Shown here: one piece after another, positions 25,302 through 34,090 of the stretch | How the letters are laid out: each line of letters begins with the position of its first letter | Position numbering within the stretch: the first letter of the stretch is position 1 | Source: Flavobacterium sp. JAS | GTDB taxonomy: Bacteria; Bacteroidota; Bacteroidia; Flavobacteriales; Flavobacteriaceae | Direction of reading: 5' to 3' | Assembly: GCF_020991455.1 (NCBI RefSeq) | Contig: NZ_JAJMOX010000002.1 | Coordinates: 62,001 to 126,000, forward strand | DNA: 64,000 nt | The notes under the pieces: model-generated | The model's database searches: none | Told to the model about the DNA's origin: nothing | Seen by the model: the letters and a program-made list of their open reading frames with translations, nothing else | Program-made: the position numbers and the translations under genes

Positions 25302-25787
25302 ATGAAAAATTTAATTTTAATACGGCATGCAAAATCAAGTTGGGAAGCTCCTTTAAAAGATTTCGATAGACCTTTGATGAAGAAAGGGATTTTGGATGCT
25401 CATGATGTATCAACACATATTTCAAAATTTCTGCCAAAAACATATATAATATGGAGTAGTCCTGCTGCTCGAGCCACAGAAACTGCACTTATTTTTGCTC
25501 AAAATATTTCATATCCTATTGAAAGTATCGTTTATAAAGACGACCTTTATACCTTTGATGAAAGACAACTCGAGAAGGTTATTAAATCATGTGATAATAG
25601 TTTAGATAGCGTTATTCTTTTTGGACATAACGAGGCTATTACAAATTTTGTTAATAAATTTGGGGATGTTTTTATCGAAAATGTTCCTACTTCCGGCTTT
25701 GTGTCATTACAATTTGATGCAGAAAGTTGGGACAACATTAATAAAGGTAAAACCCATAAAACAATTTTCCCCAAAGATTTAAAATAA
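25302..25787 (+). CDS. SixA-like histidine phosphatase
   Basis: 161 residues. The histidine phosphatase motif LIRHAKSSWE sits at 6-15, with the second catalytic region SSPAARATETA and GHNEAI. It lacks other domains. The family removes phosphate from His or small phosphate esters. As first gene of a run with ppk (7 bp downstream) and the Ppx-like gene, it likely acts in polyphosphate or phosphate signalling, though its substrate is not known. Confidence 0.9.
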   Translation: MKNLILIRHAKSSWEAPLKDFDRPLMKKGILDAHDVSTHISKFLPKTYIIWSSPAARATETALIFAQNISYPIESIVYKDDLYTFDERQLEKVIKSCDNSLDSVILFGHNEAITNFVNKFGDVFIENVPTSGFVSLQFDAESWDNINKGKTHKTIFPKDLK

Positions 25788-25794
25788 ATTACCA

Positions 25795-27876
25795 GTGTAC
25801 GAACAGAAATATATCGATAGAGAAAAAAGTTGGTTAGCGTTTAATGCAAGAGTACTTCAGGAAGCTGCAGATAATACAGTTCCACTTTTAGACAGGTTGC
25901 GTTTTGTTGGAATTTTTTCCAATAATTTAGATGAATTTTTTAGAGTTCGTTATGCTGCGATTAGAAGGTTGAGTCTTTCTGGAATTTCCGGCGAAAAATA
26001 TTTAGGAGGAGTTTCTGCTCATCAATTAATCAAGGATATTACCGAGATTGTTATTCAGCAGCAATCAGAAAGTTTACGTATTTTAAGTAATATCGAAGCA
26101 GAACTTGAAGCCGAAAATATATTTATCATAAACGAAGATCAAATTACAAAAGATCAGGAAAGTTATTTAAAAGACTTTTTCGTTCAAAAATTAAGTCCGG
26201 AATTGGTAACGATTATTTTGAATGATCTGGCCGAATTTCCTGTTCTTAAAGATACATTAGGTTATTTGGCAGTTCGTCTCGAAATGAATTTAAACAATGA
26301 AATTCGCTACGCCGTTATCGAAATTCCTAAAACAATAAACAGGTTTGTTGTCCTGCCATCAAATGATGAAAAACAATATGTCATTCTTATAGATGATGTT
26401 ATCCGTTATAATCTGGGAAATATTTTTAATATTTTCGATTATAAAAGTGTCTCTGCACACATGATCAAAATCACGCGTGATGCGCAATTGGATATTGATA
26501 GTGATTTGAGCAAAAGTATGCTGGAGAAAATTGCAACATCAGTAAAAGACAGACGAATAGGAGAACCGGTTCGTTTTATTTATGACAATTTAATTGAAGA
26601 AGATACACTGGAGTTTTTCCTGGATAAAATGAAAATCGTAGAAACAGACAGTATAATTCCCGGCGGAAGATATCACAATCGCCGTGATTATATGAGTTTT
26701 CCAAATTTAGGAAGATACGATTTGCTGTATAAACCAAATGAGCCATTACCAATTCCTGGTTTGGGTTTAGGCGGAAGTATTCTGGAAAAAATCAATAAAA
26801 AAGATTATTTATTACACGCACCATATCAGTCATTTTCTTATTTGACAAAGTTCTTGCGTGAAGCCGCTTTAGATCCAAAAGTTACAAGTATAAAAATTAC
26901 CCTGTATCGTTTGGCAAAGAATTCGCAAATCATTAGTTCTTTGATTAATGCTGCTAAAAATGGTAAAAAAGTAACGGTTCAAATCGAACTTCAGGCGCGT
27001 TTTGACGAAGCTACAAACATCTCGTATGCAGAGCAAATGCAAACCGAAGGAATCGATCTTATCTTTGGAATAAAAGGCTTAAAAGTTCACAGTAAAATAT
27101 GTGTAATAGAAAGAGTTGAAGACGCAAAAACACGTCGATACGGATTTATTTCGACAGGAAATTTCAATGAAGCAACCGCTAAAATTTATACAGATGTTAC
27201 GCTTTTTACCTGCCATCAGGGAATTTTGAAAGACATTTCTAAAATATTCGAATTTTTCGATATCAATTATAGAGTACACAGATACAAGCATTTAATAGTA
27301 TCACCACATTATACCCGATCGAAATTCGTTAAATTAATTGATCGTGAGATTCTGCACGCATTAGCAGGTAGAAAAACACATATCAAATTAAAAATGAATA
27401 GCTTATCAGATTTTAAAATGATCGATAAATTATATGAGGCTAGTAATGCCGGAGTAAAAATTCAGCTTCAGGTAAGAGGAATTTGTTCGTTGATTCCCGG
27501 AATTCCCGGAATGAGCGAAAACATAGAAGCCATTAGTATCGTTGATAACTATCTGGAACATTCAAGAGTTTATATTTTTGGAAATGCCGGTTTAACCGAA
27601 GTTTACATTTCGTCTGCCGACTTTATGACCAGAAACCTTGACGGAAGAGTTGAGGTAACTTGCCCAATTTATGATCTTGAAATCAAGAAAGAACTAATAG
27701 ATAATTTCAACATCGCATGGAAAGGGAATGTAAAAGTGAGATATCATTCCTATAAATTAGATAATAAGTATAAGCCTCGTAATCATCATGCCCCATTTAG
27801 AGCGCAGTTGGAAACCTACAAATATTATCAAAATAAAATCGAGGTAATCGAAGAGGTGGTACAGCGAACAAATTAA
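25795..27876 (+). CDS. ppk1: Polyphosphate kinase 1
   Basis: 693 residues, typical PPK1 length, starting at GTG 25795 (no ATG lies nearby; VYEQKYIDREKSWLAFN is the usual N-terminus). N, H, C1 and C2 domains are all present. The phosphohistidine loop is GLKVHSKICVI (about 425-435), and the second His is in NYLEHSRVYIFG of C2. It transfers ATP gamma-phosphate onto polyphosphate reversibly. It is the middle gene of the SixA-ppk1-ppx operon. Confidence 0.96.
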   Translation: MYEQKYIDREKSWLAFNARVLQEAADNTVPLLDRLRFVGIFSNNLDEFFRVRYAAIRRLSLSGISGEKYLGGVSAHQLIKDITEIVIQQQSESLRILSNIEAELEAENIFIINEDQITKDQESYLKDFFVQKLSPELVTIILNDLAEFPVLKDTLGYLAVRLEMNLNNEIRYAVIEIPKTINRFVVLPSNDEKQYVILIDDVIRYNLGNIFNIFDYKSVSAHMIKITRDAQLDIDSDLSKSMLEKIATSVKDRRIGEPVRFIYDNLIEEDTLEFFLDKMKIVETDSIIPGGRYHNRRDYMSFPNLGRYDLLYKPNEPLPIPGLGLGGSILEKINKKDYLLHAPYQSFSYLTKFLREAALDPKVTSIKITLYRLAKNSQIISSLINAAKNGKKVTVQIELQARFDEATNISYAEQMQTEGIDLIFGIKGLKVHSKICVIERVEDAKTRRYGFISTGNFNEATAKIYTDVTLFTCHQGILKDISKIFEFFDINYRVHRYKHLIVSPHYTRSKFVKLIDREILHALAGRKTHIKLKMNSLSDFKMIDKLYEASNAGVKIQLQVRGICSLIPGIPGMSENIEAISIVDNYLEHSRVYIFGNAGLTEVYISSADFMTRNLDGRVEVTCPIYDLEIKKELIDNFNIAWKGNVKVRYHSYKLDNKYKPRNHHAPFRAQLETYKYYQNKIEVIEEVVQRTN

Positions 27877-27911
27877 AAACAAATAATAAAATTTCAAATC
27901 ATAAAGTGAGT

Positions 27912-28802
27912 ATGATTAATATAAGGAAATATGCAGCAATAGATATTGGTTCAAATGCCATGAGATTACTAATATCCAATGTTGTAGAACAAGAGGGTAA
28001 AGAACCGCAATTTAATAAAAGTTCCCTTGTTCGTGTGCCAATTCGTTTGGGACAAGATGCCTTTACTGTAGGAGAAATTTCAGATGAAAATATAGATCGA
28101 ATGGTTGATGCCATGAAAGCATTCAGTCTTTTGATGAAAGTACATAAAGTAGAACGTTATATGGCATTTGCTACTTCGGCAATGCGTGAAGCTTATAATG
28201 CCAAAGAAGTTGTCGCTTTGATTAAGAAAAAAGCCGACATTAAAATTGAAATTATTGATGGTAAAAAAGAAGCGGCAATTATTGCTTCAACAGATTTACA
28301 TCATTTATTGAAAACAGATGAAACGTATCTTTTTGTAGATGTTGGAGGCGGAAGCACGGAATTTACATTATTCTCTGATGGAAAAATGATCAACTCAAGA
28401 TCTTTCAAAGCAGGAACAGTTCGTTTGTTGAATGATATGGTTTGTGATGTGGTTTGGGATGAAATCGAAAAATGGATTAAAACAAACACCGCAGATTATG
28501 ATGAAGTAACTTTGATTGGTTCTGGAGGAAATATCAATAAGTTGTTTAAAATGTCTGGAAAACAACAGGAAAAACCGCTTTCATACATTTATATCAATTC
28601 GCAGTATGCATTCTTGAATTCATTAACTTACGAACAAAGAATCGCCGAATTAGGTTTAAATTCTGACCGTGCCGACGTAATTATTCATGCAACCAGAATT
28701 TATCTGAATGCCATGAAATGGAGTGGAGCGCGCCAAATCTACGTTCCTAAAATCGGACTTTCGGATGGAATCGTAAAAGCAATGTATTACGGAAAAATAT
28801 AA
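27912..28802 (+). CDS. Ppx/GppA-family exopolyphosphatase / pppGpp phosphohydrolase
   Basis: 296 residues from ATG 27912 (a GTG at 27906 is also possible). ASKHA fold motifs are visible: YAAIDIGSNAMRLLI (phosphate 1), FVDVGGGSTEFTLF (phosphate 2) and LIGSGGNINKL. It matches the shorter, two-domain Ppx/GppA type and lacks the C-terminal HD-like domains of E. coli Ppx. It hydrolyses polyphosphate or pppGpp. Following ppk1 by 30 bp, it balances polyphosphate synthesis. Confidence 0.92.
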   Translation: MINIRKYAAIDIGSNAMRLLISNVVEQEGKEPQFNKSSLVRVPIRLGQDAFTVGEISDENIDRMVDAMKAFSLLMKVHKVERYMAFATSAMREAYNAKEVVALIKKKADIKIEIIDGKKEAAIIASTDLHHLLKTDETYLFVDVGGGSTEFTLFSDGKMINSRSFKAGTVRLLNDMVCDVVWDEIEKWIKTNTADYDEVTLIGSGGNINKLFKMSGKQQEKPLSYIYINSQYAFLNSLTYEQRIAELGLNSDRADVIIHATRIYLNAMKWSGARQIYVPKIGLSDGIVKAMYYGKI

Positions 28803-28816
28803 TTTTTGCTCAATTA

Positions 28817-28897
28817 TTTTCGCCACGAATTCACGAATTAGTACTGATTTTTTAAGCGCAAAGTTTGAAATATTAATTCGTGAATTCGTGGCGAAAA
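28817..28897. repeat. Dispersed inverted repeat, CGCCACGAATTCACGAAT family, copy 1
   Basis: The left arm (28817-28840) contains CGCCACGAATTCACGAAT and the right arm (28874-28897) is its exact complement, ending in a run of A. Further copies lie at 31843-31909 and 48383-48442. It sits between codirectional genes and would give a 24-bp stem with a 33-nt loop. Confidence 0.85.
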
Positions 28898-28920
28898 AAA
28901 ACAGATAAGTAATTTGTAAA

Positions 28921-29502
28921 ATGAATAAAACTAGACTTGAAGCCTTTAGCGATGGTGTTTTGGCAATCATCATAACCATAATGATTCTGGAAATCAAAGT
29001 GCCTCATGGAGTTGAGTTTGCCAATTTAAAACCACTAATTCCAAAGTTTTTAAGTTATATTCTAAGTTTTGTTTATGTTGGAATTTACTGGAATAATCAT
29101 CATTATTTAATTCACAGTCTGACCAAAATCAACGGAAAAATTCTTTGGGCAAATCTGCATTTACTTTTTTGGCTGTCTTTAATTCCGGTTGCAACGGGAT
29201 GGATGGGAGAAAATAATTTCGCAAAGGCGTCCATGACTTTATATGGCGTGGTTTTGTTATTATGCTCGTTAGCTTATTTTATTTTGCAGCGAACTATAAT
29301 TGTTAATGAAGGAGAAAACTCCTTACTAGCCAAAGTTATCGGCAGGGATTTAAAAGGACACACATCATCTGTTTTATATATCGTAGGAATAGTCTTTTCG
29401 TTTTTCAACGAATGGATTTCAGGAGCCGCTTATTTTGCAGTTGCATTGTTATGGCTAATTCCCGATAAAAGAATTGAAAAAGTTTTTGCATCAAAAGATT
29501 AA
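28921..29502 (+). CDS. TMEM175-family potassium channel
   Basis: 193 residues with six membrane helices. The pore-lining first helix begins RLEAFSDGVLAIIIT, matching the FSDG signature of TMEM175/DUF1211 proteins. Bacterial members are potassium-permeable tetrameric channels with one six-helix unit per chain. It stands alone after the repeat at 28817-28897. Confidence 0.9.
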   Translation: MNKTRLEAFSDGVLAIIITIMILEIKVPHGVEFANLKPLIPKFLSYILSFVYVGIYWNNHHYLIHSLTKINGKILWANLHLLFWLSLIPVATGWMGENNFAKASMTLYGVVLLLCSLAYFILQRTIIVNEGENSLLAKVIGRDLKGHTSSVLYIVGIVFSFFNEWISGAAYFAVALLWLIPDKRIEKVFASKD

Positions 29503-29587
29503 TTTCGATGACGACACTTATTTAATGCATAAGGATCTATGTTTCTATGTGTTAGAATGTTTTTAAATTTAAATTACGATCCTATAA

Positions 29588-30148
29588 ATGAAATCCGTTT
29601 TTCAATCTATTCAAAAGTTGCCTCAAAACGAATTAGATCAATTAGATGATTTAATTACTTTTCGAACACTCAAAAAAGGAGAACTTTTATTGAAAGAAAA
29701 TGAGGTATGTAATGAAATTGTTTTTATCAAAAAAGGAATTTTAAGATCCTATTTTTTCAATCATCAAGGAGACGAAATCACCAATTGTTTCACTTTCGAA
29801 AACGAATTTATGGCTTCCTTTTCTAGTTTTATAACCCAAAATGTTGCCGAAGAAAATATTCAGGCTTTGGCCGATACAGAATTACAGGTTTTAAATCGTG
29901 AAGGTTTAGAGAAGTTGTATGAACTAGGAGTTCATTGGCAGGAAATAGGTCGTAAATTGACAGAAAAGGAATTTGTAACACTTCAGAAACGAATGGTCTC
30001 TTTTCAAAAATTATCTGGTACACAGCGTTATGAAGAGCTTTATCAAAATCATAAAAAATACCTTCAATTAATCCCGCTTCAATATTTGGCGTCCTATTTA
30101 GGTGTTACACCAAGGCATTTAAGCCGAATCAGAAAAGCAATTTTATAG
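29588..30148 (+). CDS. Crp/Fnr-family transcription regulator
   Basis: 186 residues. An N-terminal cyclic-nucleotide-binding-like domain (about 15-120, with GELLLKENEVCNEIVFIKKG) is followed by a C-terminal helix-turn-helix (QYLASYLGVTPRHLSRIRK). The residues that bind cAMP phosphate are not clearly conserved and no Fe-S cysteines of FNR type are present, so the ligand is unknown. It lies 63 bp before the dehydrogenase/flavodoxin gene pair and probably controls it. Confidence 0.9.
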   Translation: MKSVFQSIQKLPQNELDQLDDLITFRTLKKGELLLKENEVCNEIVFIKKGILRSYFFNHQGDEITNCFTFENEFMASFSSFITQNVAEENIQALADTELQVLNREGLEKLYELGVHWQEIGRKLTEKEFVTLQKRMVSFQKLSGTQRYEELYQNHKKYLQLIPLQYLASYLGVTPRHLSRIRKAIL

Positions 30149-30211
30149 GACATTTGTCTGGTTTCTGAGAAATATTTGCTCATTATTTTTGCTGAAAATA
30201 ATATTACAATA

Positions 30212-31240
30212 ATGAGAAAAAATATTTTAATAATTGGAGGAACAGGATTAGTAGGTAAAGTCATATTACGTATTCTTAAGGAAAGAAATCCTGACTATAA
30301 CTTATTTGTTGGGAGTCGTAAATTAAGCAATCAAAGAAATAGTTTAGTTGTTGATGTTGCTAATCCTAAGACTTTTAGTGCTATCTTAGAGAATGAAATT
30401 GGTTTGATTGTAATGTCTACAAAAGATGATACCAATGAAATTCTGCAATTTGCAATACAAAATAATATTGATTATGTTGATATTACAAAGCCAACTCCCG
30501 ATTTGACCGTCGCATATGATTTAGCTAAAGGGTATAAACAAAATATTAATAGCCGAATTGTTTTTAGTTCTGGCTGGATGGGTGGCATTGTGGGTAGTTT
30601 GGTTGATTTCGTAGAAAGTGATAAGTCTAAAATTCAAGAAATAAATCTTTATATTTATTATTCGGTAAAAGATTTGGCAGGGAAAAGCTCAGCAAATTTT
30701 TTGGCGCAAAATATATGTAAACCCTTTATTGTTTATGAGAATAATAAAGCTAAAAATGTCAAGCATTTTTTGAATTCAGAAAAATTTGATTTTTCATTCG
30801 GAATAGGAAAAAGGCAAGTTTATAATTTAGATGTTCCCGATTTATTCATTTTAAACCAGGTGGAGAAAATACCAACCGTTTGGGTAAAAATGACTTATAA
30901 TTCTAAATTTATTACCCGTTTAATGGGGTATTTTCAATCCTTTAAAATTTTTAATATCATGTCTTTAAAGGAAAGGCAGCTATTGTTTGGTTCAAGTGGA
31001 AATGGTGATCAGACCATTTTTGAAATTATTATTAAAACCCAGCAAAAAACAAAGAAAATTAGTTTGCAAAGTGTGAAGGGTCAAGCCGAATTAACAGCAT
31101 TATCGACAGTTTTGCATATAGAGAAAATGTTAAGTAAAACAGTATCAGATGGAATTTATTTTAGCCATCAAATGCATTCATCTCAGGAAGTTTACGAGGC
31201 ATTAGAAAGTTATCATGCTATTAATATTAAAATAAACTAG
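30212..31240 (+). CDS. Saccharopine dehydrogenase-like NAD(P)-binding protein
   Basis: 342 residues from ATG 30212. The N-terminal Rossmann fold begins ILIIGGTGLVGKVILRIL and is followed by DVANPKTF, as in saccharopine dehydrogenase-like or trans-acting enoyl-reductase proteins. The C-terminal part is divergent. The family acts on various substrates and the reaction here cannot be named. It ends 6 bp before the flavodoxin-like gene and was likely transferred or regulated with it as a unit. Confidence 0.8.
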   Translation: MRKNILIIGGTGLVGKVILRILKERNPDYNLFVGSRKLSNQRNSLVVDVANPKTFSAILENEIGLIVMSTKDDTNEILQFAIQNNIDYVDITKPTPDLTVAYDLAKGYKQNINSRIVFSSGWMGGIVGSLVDFVESDKSKIQEINLYIYYSVKDLAGKSSANFLAQNICKPFIVYENNKAKNVKHFLNSEKFDFSFGIGKRQVYNLDVPDLFILNQVEKIPTVWVKMTYNSKFITRLMGYFQSFKIFNIMSLKERQLLFGSSGNGDQTIFEIIIKTQQKTKKISLQSVKGQAELTALSTVLHIEKMLSKTVSDGIYFSHQMHSSQEVYEALESYHAINIKIN

Positions 31241-31246
31241 TTGAAT

Positions 31247-31825
31247 ATGAAAAAAATACTGATTATAAACGGACATCCAAATCCGTCAAGCTTTAATTTT
31301 GGAATAGCCGATTCTTATTTAAAAGGTGTAATTGCTTCCGGAGCAGAAGTAGACACAATAACGATTGCAGATTTAAAATTCAATCCGAATTTGCAATTTG
31401 GTTATCAAAAGCGTACAGAATTAGAACCTGATTTATTAGAATCGTGGCAGAAAATTAAAAAAGCAGATCATCTCGTTTGGATTCATCCCGTTTGGTGGGG
31501 TGGACTTCCGGCAATCACAAAAGGATTTATAGATCGCTTATTTTTGCCAGGAATGGCTTTTCAATATCGTGAAAATTCGGTTTGGTGGGATAAATTACTA
31601 ACAGGAAAAACAGCTCATATTATTACAACTTTAGATCAGCCAGGCTGGTATTACAGATTGTTCTATGCGCGGCCAAGCGTTAATCAATTAACGAAATCTA
31701 CTTTACAATTCTGCGGAATAAAACCCGTAAAAGTCAGTTACATCGGAATCATAAAAACAGCAGATGGTCTTCAAAGAGCAAAATGGCTTGAGAAAATTTA
31801 TGATTTTGGACTGAAAAATAAATAA
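31247..31825 (+). CDS. Flavodoxin-like NAD(P)H dehydrogenase (quinone)
   Basis: 192 residues starting MKKILIINGHPNPSSFN, the phosphate-binding start of the NQO/MdaB-like flavodoxin fold. HPVWWGGLPAITKGFIDR matches the family's flavin/substrate loop. It reduces quinones or related electrophiles with two electrons. It shares a run with the Crp/Fnr regulator and the Rossmann protein, which together suggest an electrophile or redox stress response. Confidence 0.9.
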   Translation: MKKILIINGHPNPSSFNFGIADSYLKGVIASGAEVDTITIADLKFNPNLQFGYQKRTELEPDLLESWQKIKKADHLVWIHPVWWGGLPAITKGFIDRLFLPGMAFQYRENSVWWDKLLTGKTAHIITTLDQPGWYYRLFYARPSVNQLTKSTLQFCGIKPVKVSYIGIIKTADGLQRAKWLEKIYDFGLKNK

Positions 31826-31842
31826 AATGTAGTATTGATAAA

Positions 31843-31909
31843 TTTTCGCCACGAATTCACGAATTTTTTATTCTCAAAGATTAACAAAAAAATTCGTGAA
31901 TTCGTGGCG
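31843..31909. repeat. Dispersed inverted repeat, CGCCACGAATTCACGAAT family, copy 2 (bidirectional terminator position)
   Basis: CGCCACGAATTCACGAAT (31848-31865) is mirrored by ATTCGTGAATTCGTGGCG at 31892-31909, flanked by T on both sides. It fills the gap between the convergent flavodoxin-like gene and dnaX, ending 6 bp before the dnaX stop, so it probably terminates both. Confidence 0.85.
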
Positions 31910-31915
31910 TTTTTT

Positions 31916-33660
31916 TTAAGAAGTTAAATCCAATCCAAATGTAGAACGCAAAAGATCAAGATTTGGGTTGATTTCCATCAAACGATTGTATCGATCCTGA
32001 TCGTTTAAGCTTCGTTTGATTTCGACCGCTTCATTTACGTTAACTTGAATTGTGATATCGTGATTGTGTAAATGTCCTTTTAAATGTCCTAAAAGCCCGT
32101 GTATCTGGCTTTCGAAATCTAATTTAGAGCCTTCATTAGGTAATTCAAGTGTAATGGTAGTTCCGTCAAGAGTTGGGTCGTTAATTAATAATAACGCTTC
32201 CATAATTTTGAAACCTTTGTCGCCCAAACGCTGCGCATATTTATTCCATTGCACTAACATTTCGGTTTCTGTAAACTCTTCAGTAGGCAGTACAGAAGAA
32301 GGTTTGACATACGATTTAGTGCTTGCTTCCAGTTCTTTTTTCTTGCGAATACTGGATAATGAAAAAGCCGAAATTTTAGGTTCGTTACTTGTTTCAGGTT
32401 TTGGAGCTTGAGGAGTTTCTTCTTTTGAAGTTTTGGCAGTTTCAGTTTCTGTTGGACTTACTGCATTTTCAACTTTTGAAGTTGGATTTACAGTTTCAGC
32501 ACTTTCGACTTTGGACTTTGGACTTTGGACTTCAACTATAGAGTAACCTCCATTTTTATAATAAGTAGGCGGAATTATGAATTGCTCAACTTTTTTTTTT
32601 CTCCATCAAAATTGATAGAGGCCAATTGCATCAAACATAATTCAACCAAAAGGCGTTGATTTTGACTTAATTTATACTTTAAATCACAGTCATTTGCAAT
32701 GTCGATTCCTTTTAATAAAAAGTCCTGAGAACATTTCTGAGCCTGAACACCATACATTTGTTGCGCTTGTTCACCCACTTCAAGTAAAGCGATTGTAGCA
32801 GGAGTTTTGCTTACCAGTAAATCTCTGAAATGCGAGGCCAGACCAGCTATAAAATGATGTCCGTCAAAACCTTTTGCAAGAATATCATTGTAAGCCAATA
32901 AAAGATCCGGAATCTTATTTTCTAAAAGTAAATCAGTAATGCTAATGTAAGTTTCGTAATCTAAAACGTTAAGGTTTTCGGTTACAGCCTGACGCGTTAA
33001 ATTAGTTCCGCAATACGAAACCACACGGTCAAAGATAGATAAAGCGTCACGCATTGCACCATCAGCCTTTTGGGCAATAATGTGCAAAGCATCATCTTCA
33101 AAATTGATTCCCTGACTTGTTGCAACTTCTGCCAAATGTTCTTTAGCGTCTTTTACGGTAATTCTTTTGAAATCAAATATCTGACAACGAGATAAAATCG
33201 TTGGAATAATCTTGTGTTTCTCTGTTGTTGCTAAGATAAAAATAGCATGTTTTGGCGGTTCTTCTAATGTTTTCAAAAAAGCATTAAAAGCAGCCGAAGA
33301 CAACATATGAACCTCGTCAATAATATACACTTTGTATTGCCCGGTTTGTGGCGGGATACGAACCTGATCAATAAGGTTACGAATGTCATCAACCGAGTTG
33401 TTTGAAGCCGCATCTAACTCAAAAACGTTAAAAGCAAAATCTTCGTTAGGATCGTCATATCCGGGCTGATTTATTTTACGAGCCAAAATACGCGCACAAG
33501 TTGTTTTTCCAACTCCACGAGGTCCTGTGAATAAAAGAGCAGAAGCAAGGTGATTGCTGTCAATTGCATTCAACAAAGTGTTGGTAATGGCTTTCTGACC
33601 TACAACATCCTTAAAGGTCTGCGGGCGATATTTACGAGCCGATACTACAAATTGTTCCAT
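31916..33660 (-). CDS. dnaX: DNA polymerase III tau subunit, produced by -1 frameshift in dnaX
   Basis: Starting at ATG 33660 the AAA+ part reads in one frame to the A10 run (32591-32600), and the C-terminal part continues open in the -1 frame to 31916. Joined, this gives about 581 residues, the expected tau length. Domains: clamp-loader ATPase (1-about 240, Walker A GPRGVGKTT at 46-54, IDEVHMLS, then the SRC motif), the collar domain, a Pro/Thr/Glu-rich linker (about 375-450) and a polymerase-binding C-terminal domain (MLVQWNKYAQRLGDKGFKIM). It is ordinary coding sequence on both sides of the shift. The frameshift is probably programmed, not damage, but a sequencing error in the homopolymer cannot be excluded. 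Confidence 0.85.
32575..33660 (-). CDS. dnaX: DNA polymerase III gamma subunit (short dnaX product)
   Basis: Without frameshifting, translation from 33660 stops at 32575, adding the residues LSNS after the lysines. The 361-residue product retains the AAA+ and collar domains and loses the tau linker and C-terminal domain, which is exactly what gamma lacks in E. coli. The zinc-binding Cys cluster found between Walker A and the DAAS motif in E. coli DnaX is absent; the segment reads KINQPGYDDPNEDF. Confidence 0.8.
   Translation of the reverse strand: MEQFVVSARKYRPQTFKDVVGQKAITNTLLNAIDSNHLASALLFTGPRGVGKTTCARILARKINQPGYDDPNEDFAFNVFELDAASNNSVDDIRNLIDQVRIPPQTGQYKVYIIDEVHMLSSAAFNAFLKTLEEPPKHAIFILATTEKHKIIPTILSRCQIFDFKRITVKDAKEHLAEVATSQGINFEDDALHIIAQKADGAMRDALSIFDRVVSYCGTNLTRQAVTENLNVLDYETYISITDLLLENKIPDLLLAYNDILAKGFDGHHFIAGLASHFRDLLVSKTPATIALLEVGEQAQQMYGVQAQKCSQDFLLKGIDIANDCDLKYKLSQNQRLLVELCLMQLASINFDGEKKKLSNS
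32591..32600 (-). promoter_or_regulatory. A10 slippery run at the dnaX frameshift site
   Basis: The coding strand reads GGAG followed by ten A and then G, so the zero frame ends a few codons later and the -1 frame stays open for 228 codons. Homopolymer slippage of ribosome or polymerase would make both gamma and tau. E. coli dnaX uses A AAA AAG, and Thermus dnaX uses an A9 run. The short GGAG just upstream might act as a stimulator, though Shine-Dalgarno use is weak in this phylum. Confidence 0.75.
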
Positions 33661-34090
33661 ATTCTTTTTATTCGATAGCAAATATAGTCCGAAAATTGCC
33701 AAATCACAAATCTGAAATTGATAAATATTAGAACGAATTTTGAGTGTTTTGAATATGAGAAAGTAAGAAGTTTAAATTAACAATTTTTAATATTAGCGAT
33801 CTTAAATTAAACGCTGATAAAACAGATTCACTAAAGCGAAAAAGCTAATTTAGACAAACTTTTTGTGTGTTTGCCTTCCTGAGCGAAGTCGAAGGATGGT
33901 AATTAAAATCGAAAATCAAAGCCCTTGCGAGGAAAGACGCAATCGCACCATGCTGAAAAAATCAATGATTATGAAAAGATTTAATTCAGAAAACTATAAT
34001 TTTAATTTATATTTTTGTTAGAGTATAAGCCTTTTGTTATCAGTGTTATAAATGAAATAGAGAATTGAAAACCTTAATTAACGATCCTAT
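33661..34090. other. Divergent intergenic region dnaX / NIPSNAP gene
   Basis: 430 bp with no gene. It has a GATTCRCTAAAGCGAAAA repeat fragment at about 33825-33842 (family at 36349), a decayed TTGCGAGGAAAGACGCAATC (about 33955) that resembles the left arm of the 36397 repeat, and a -7-like TATTTTTG at 34010-34017 before the plus-strand gene. Otherwise AT-rich. Confidence 0.55.
34010..34017 (+). promoter_or_regulatory. Possible -7 element of the NIPSNAP gene
   Basis: TATTTTTG is an exact TAnnTTTG match 73 bp upstream of the ATG at 34091. No -33 element is evident. Confidence 0.4.

Noticed and set aside
31916..32260. dnaX C-terminal segment as a separate gene, or dnaX as a pseudogene
   Set aside because: The segment lies in the -1 frame of dnaX with open sequence back to the A10 run and encodes the typical tau C-terminus, so frameshifting explains it better.
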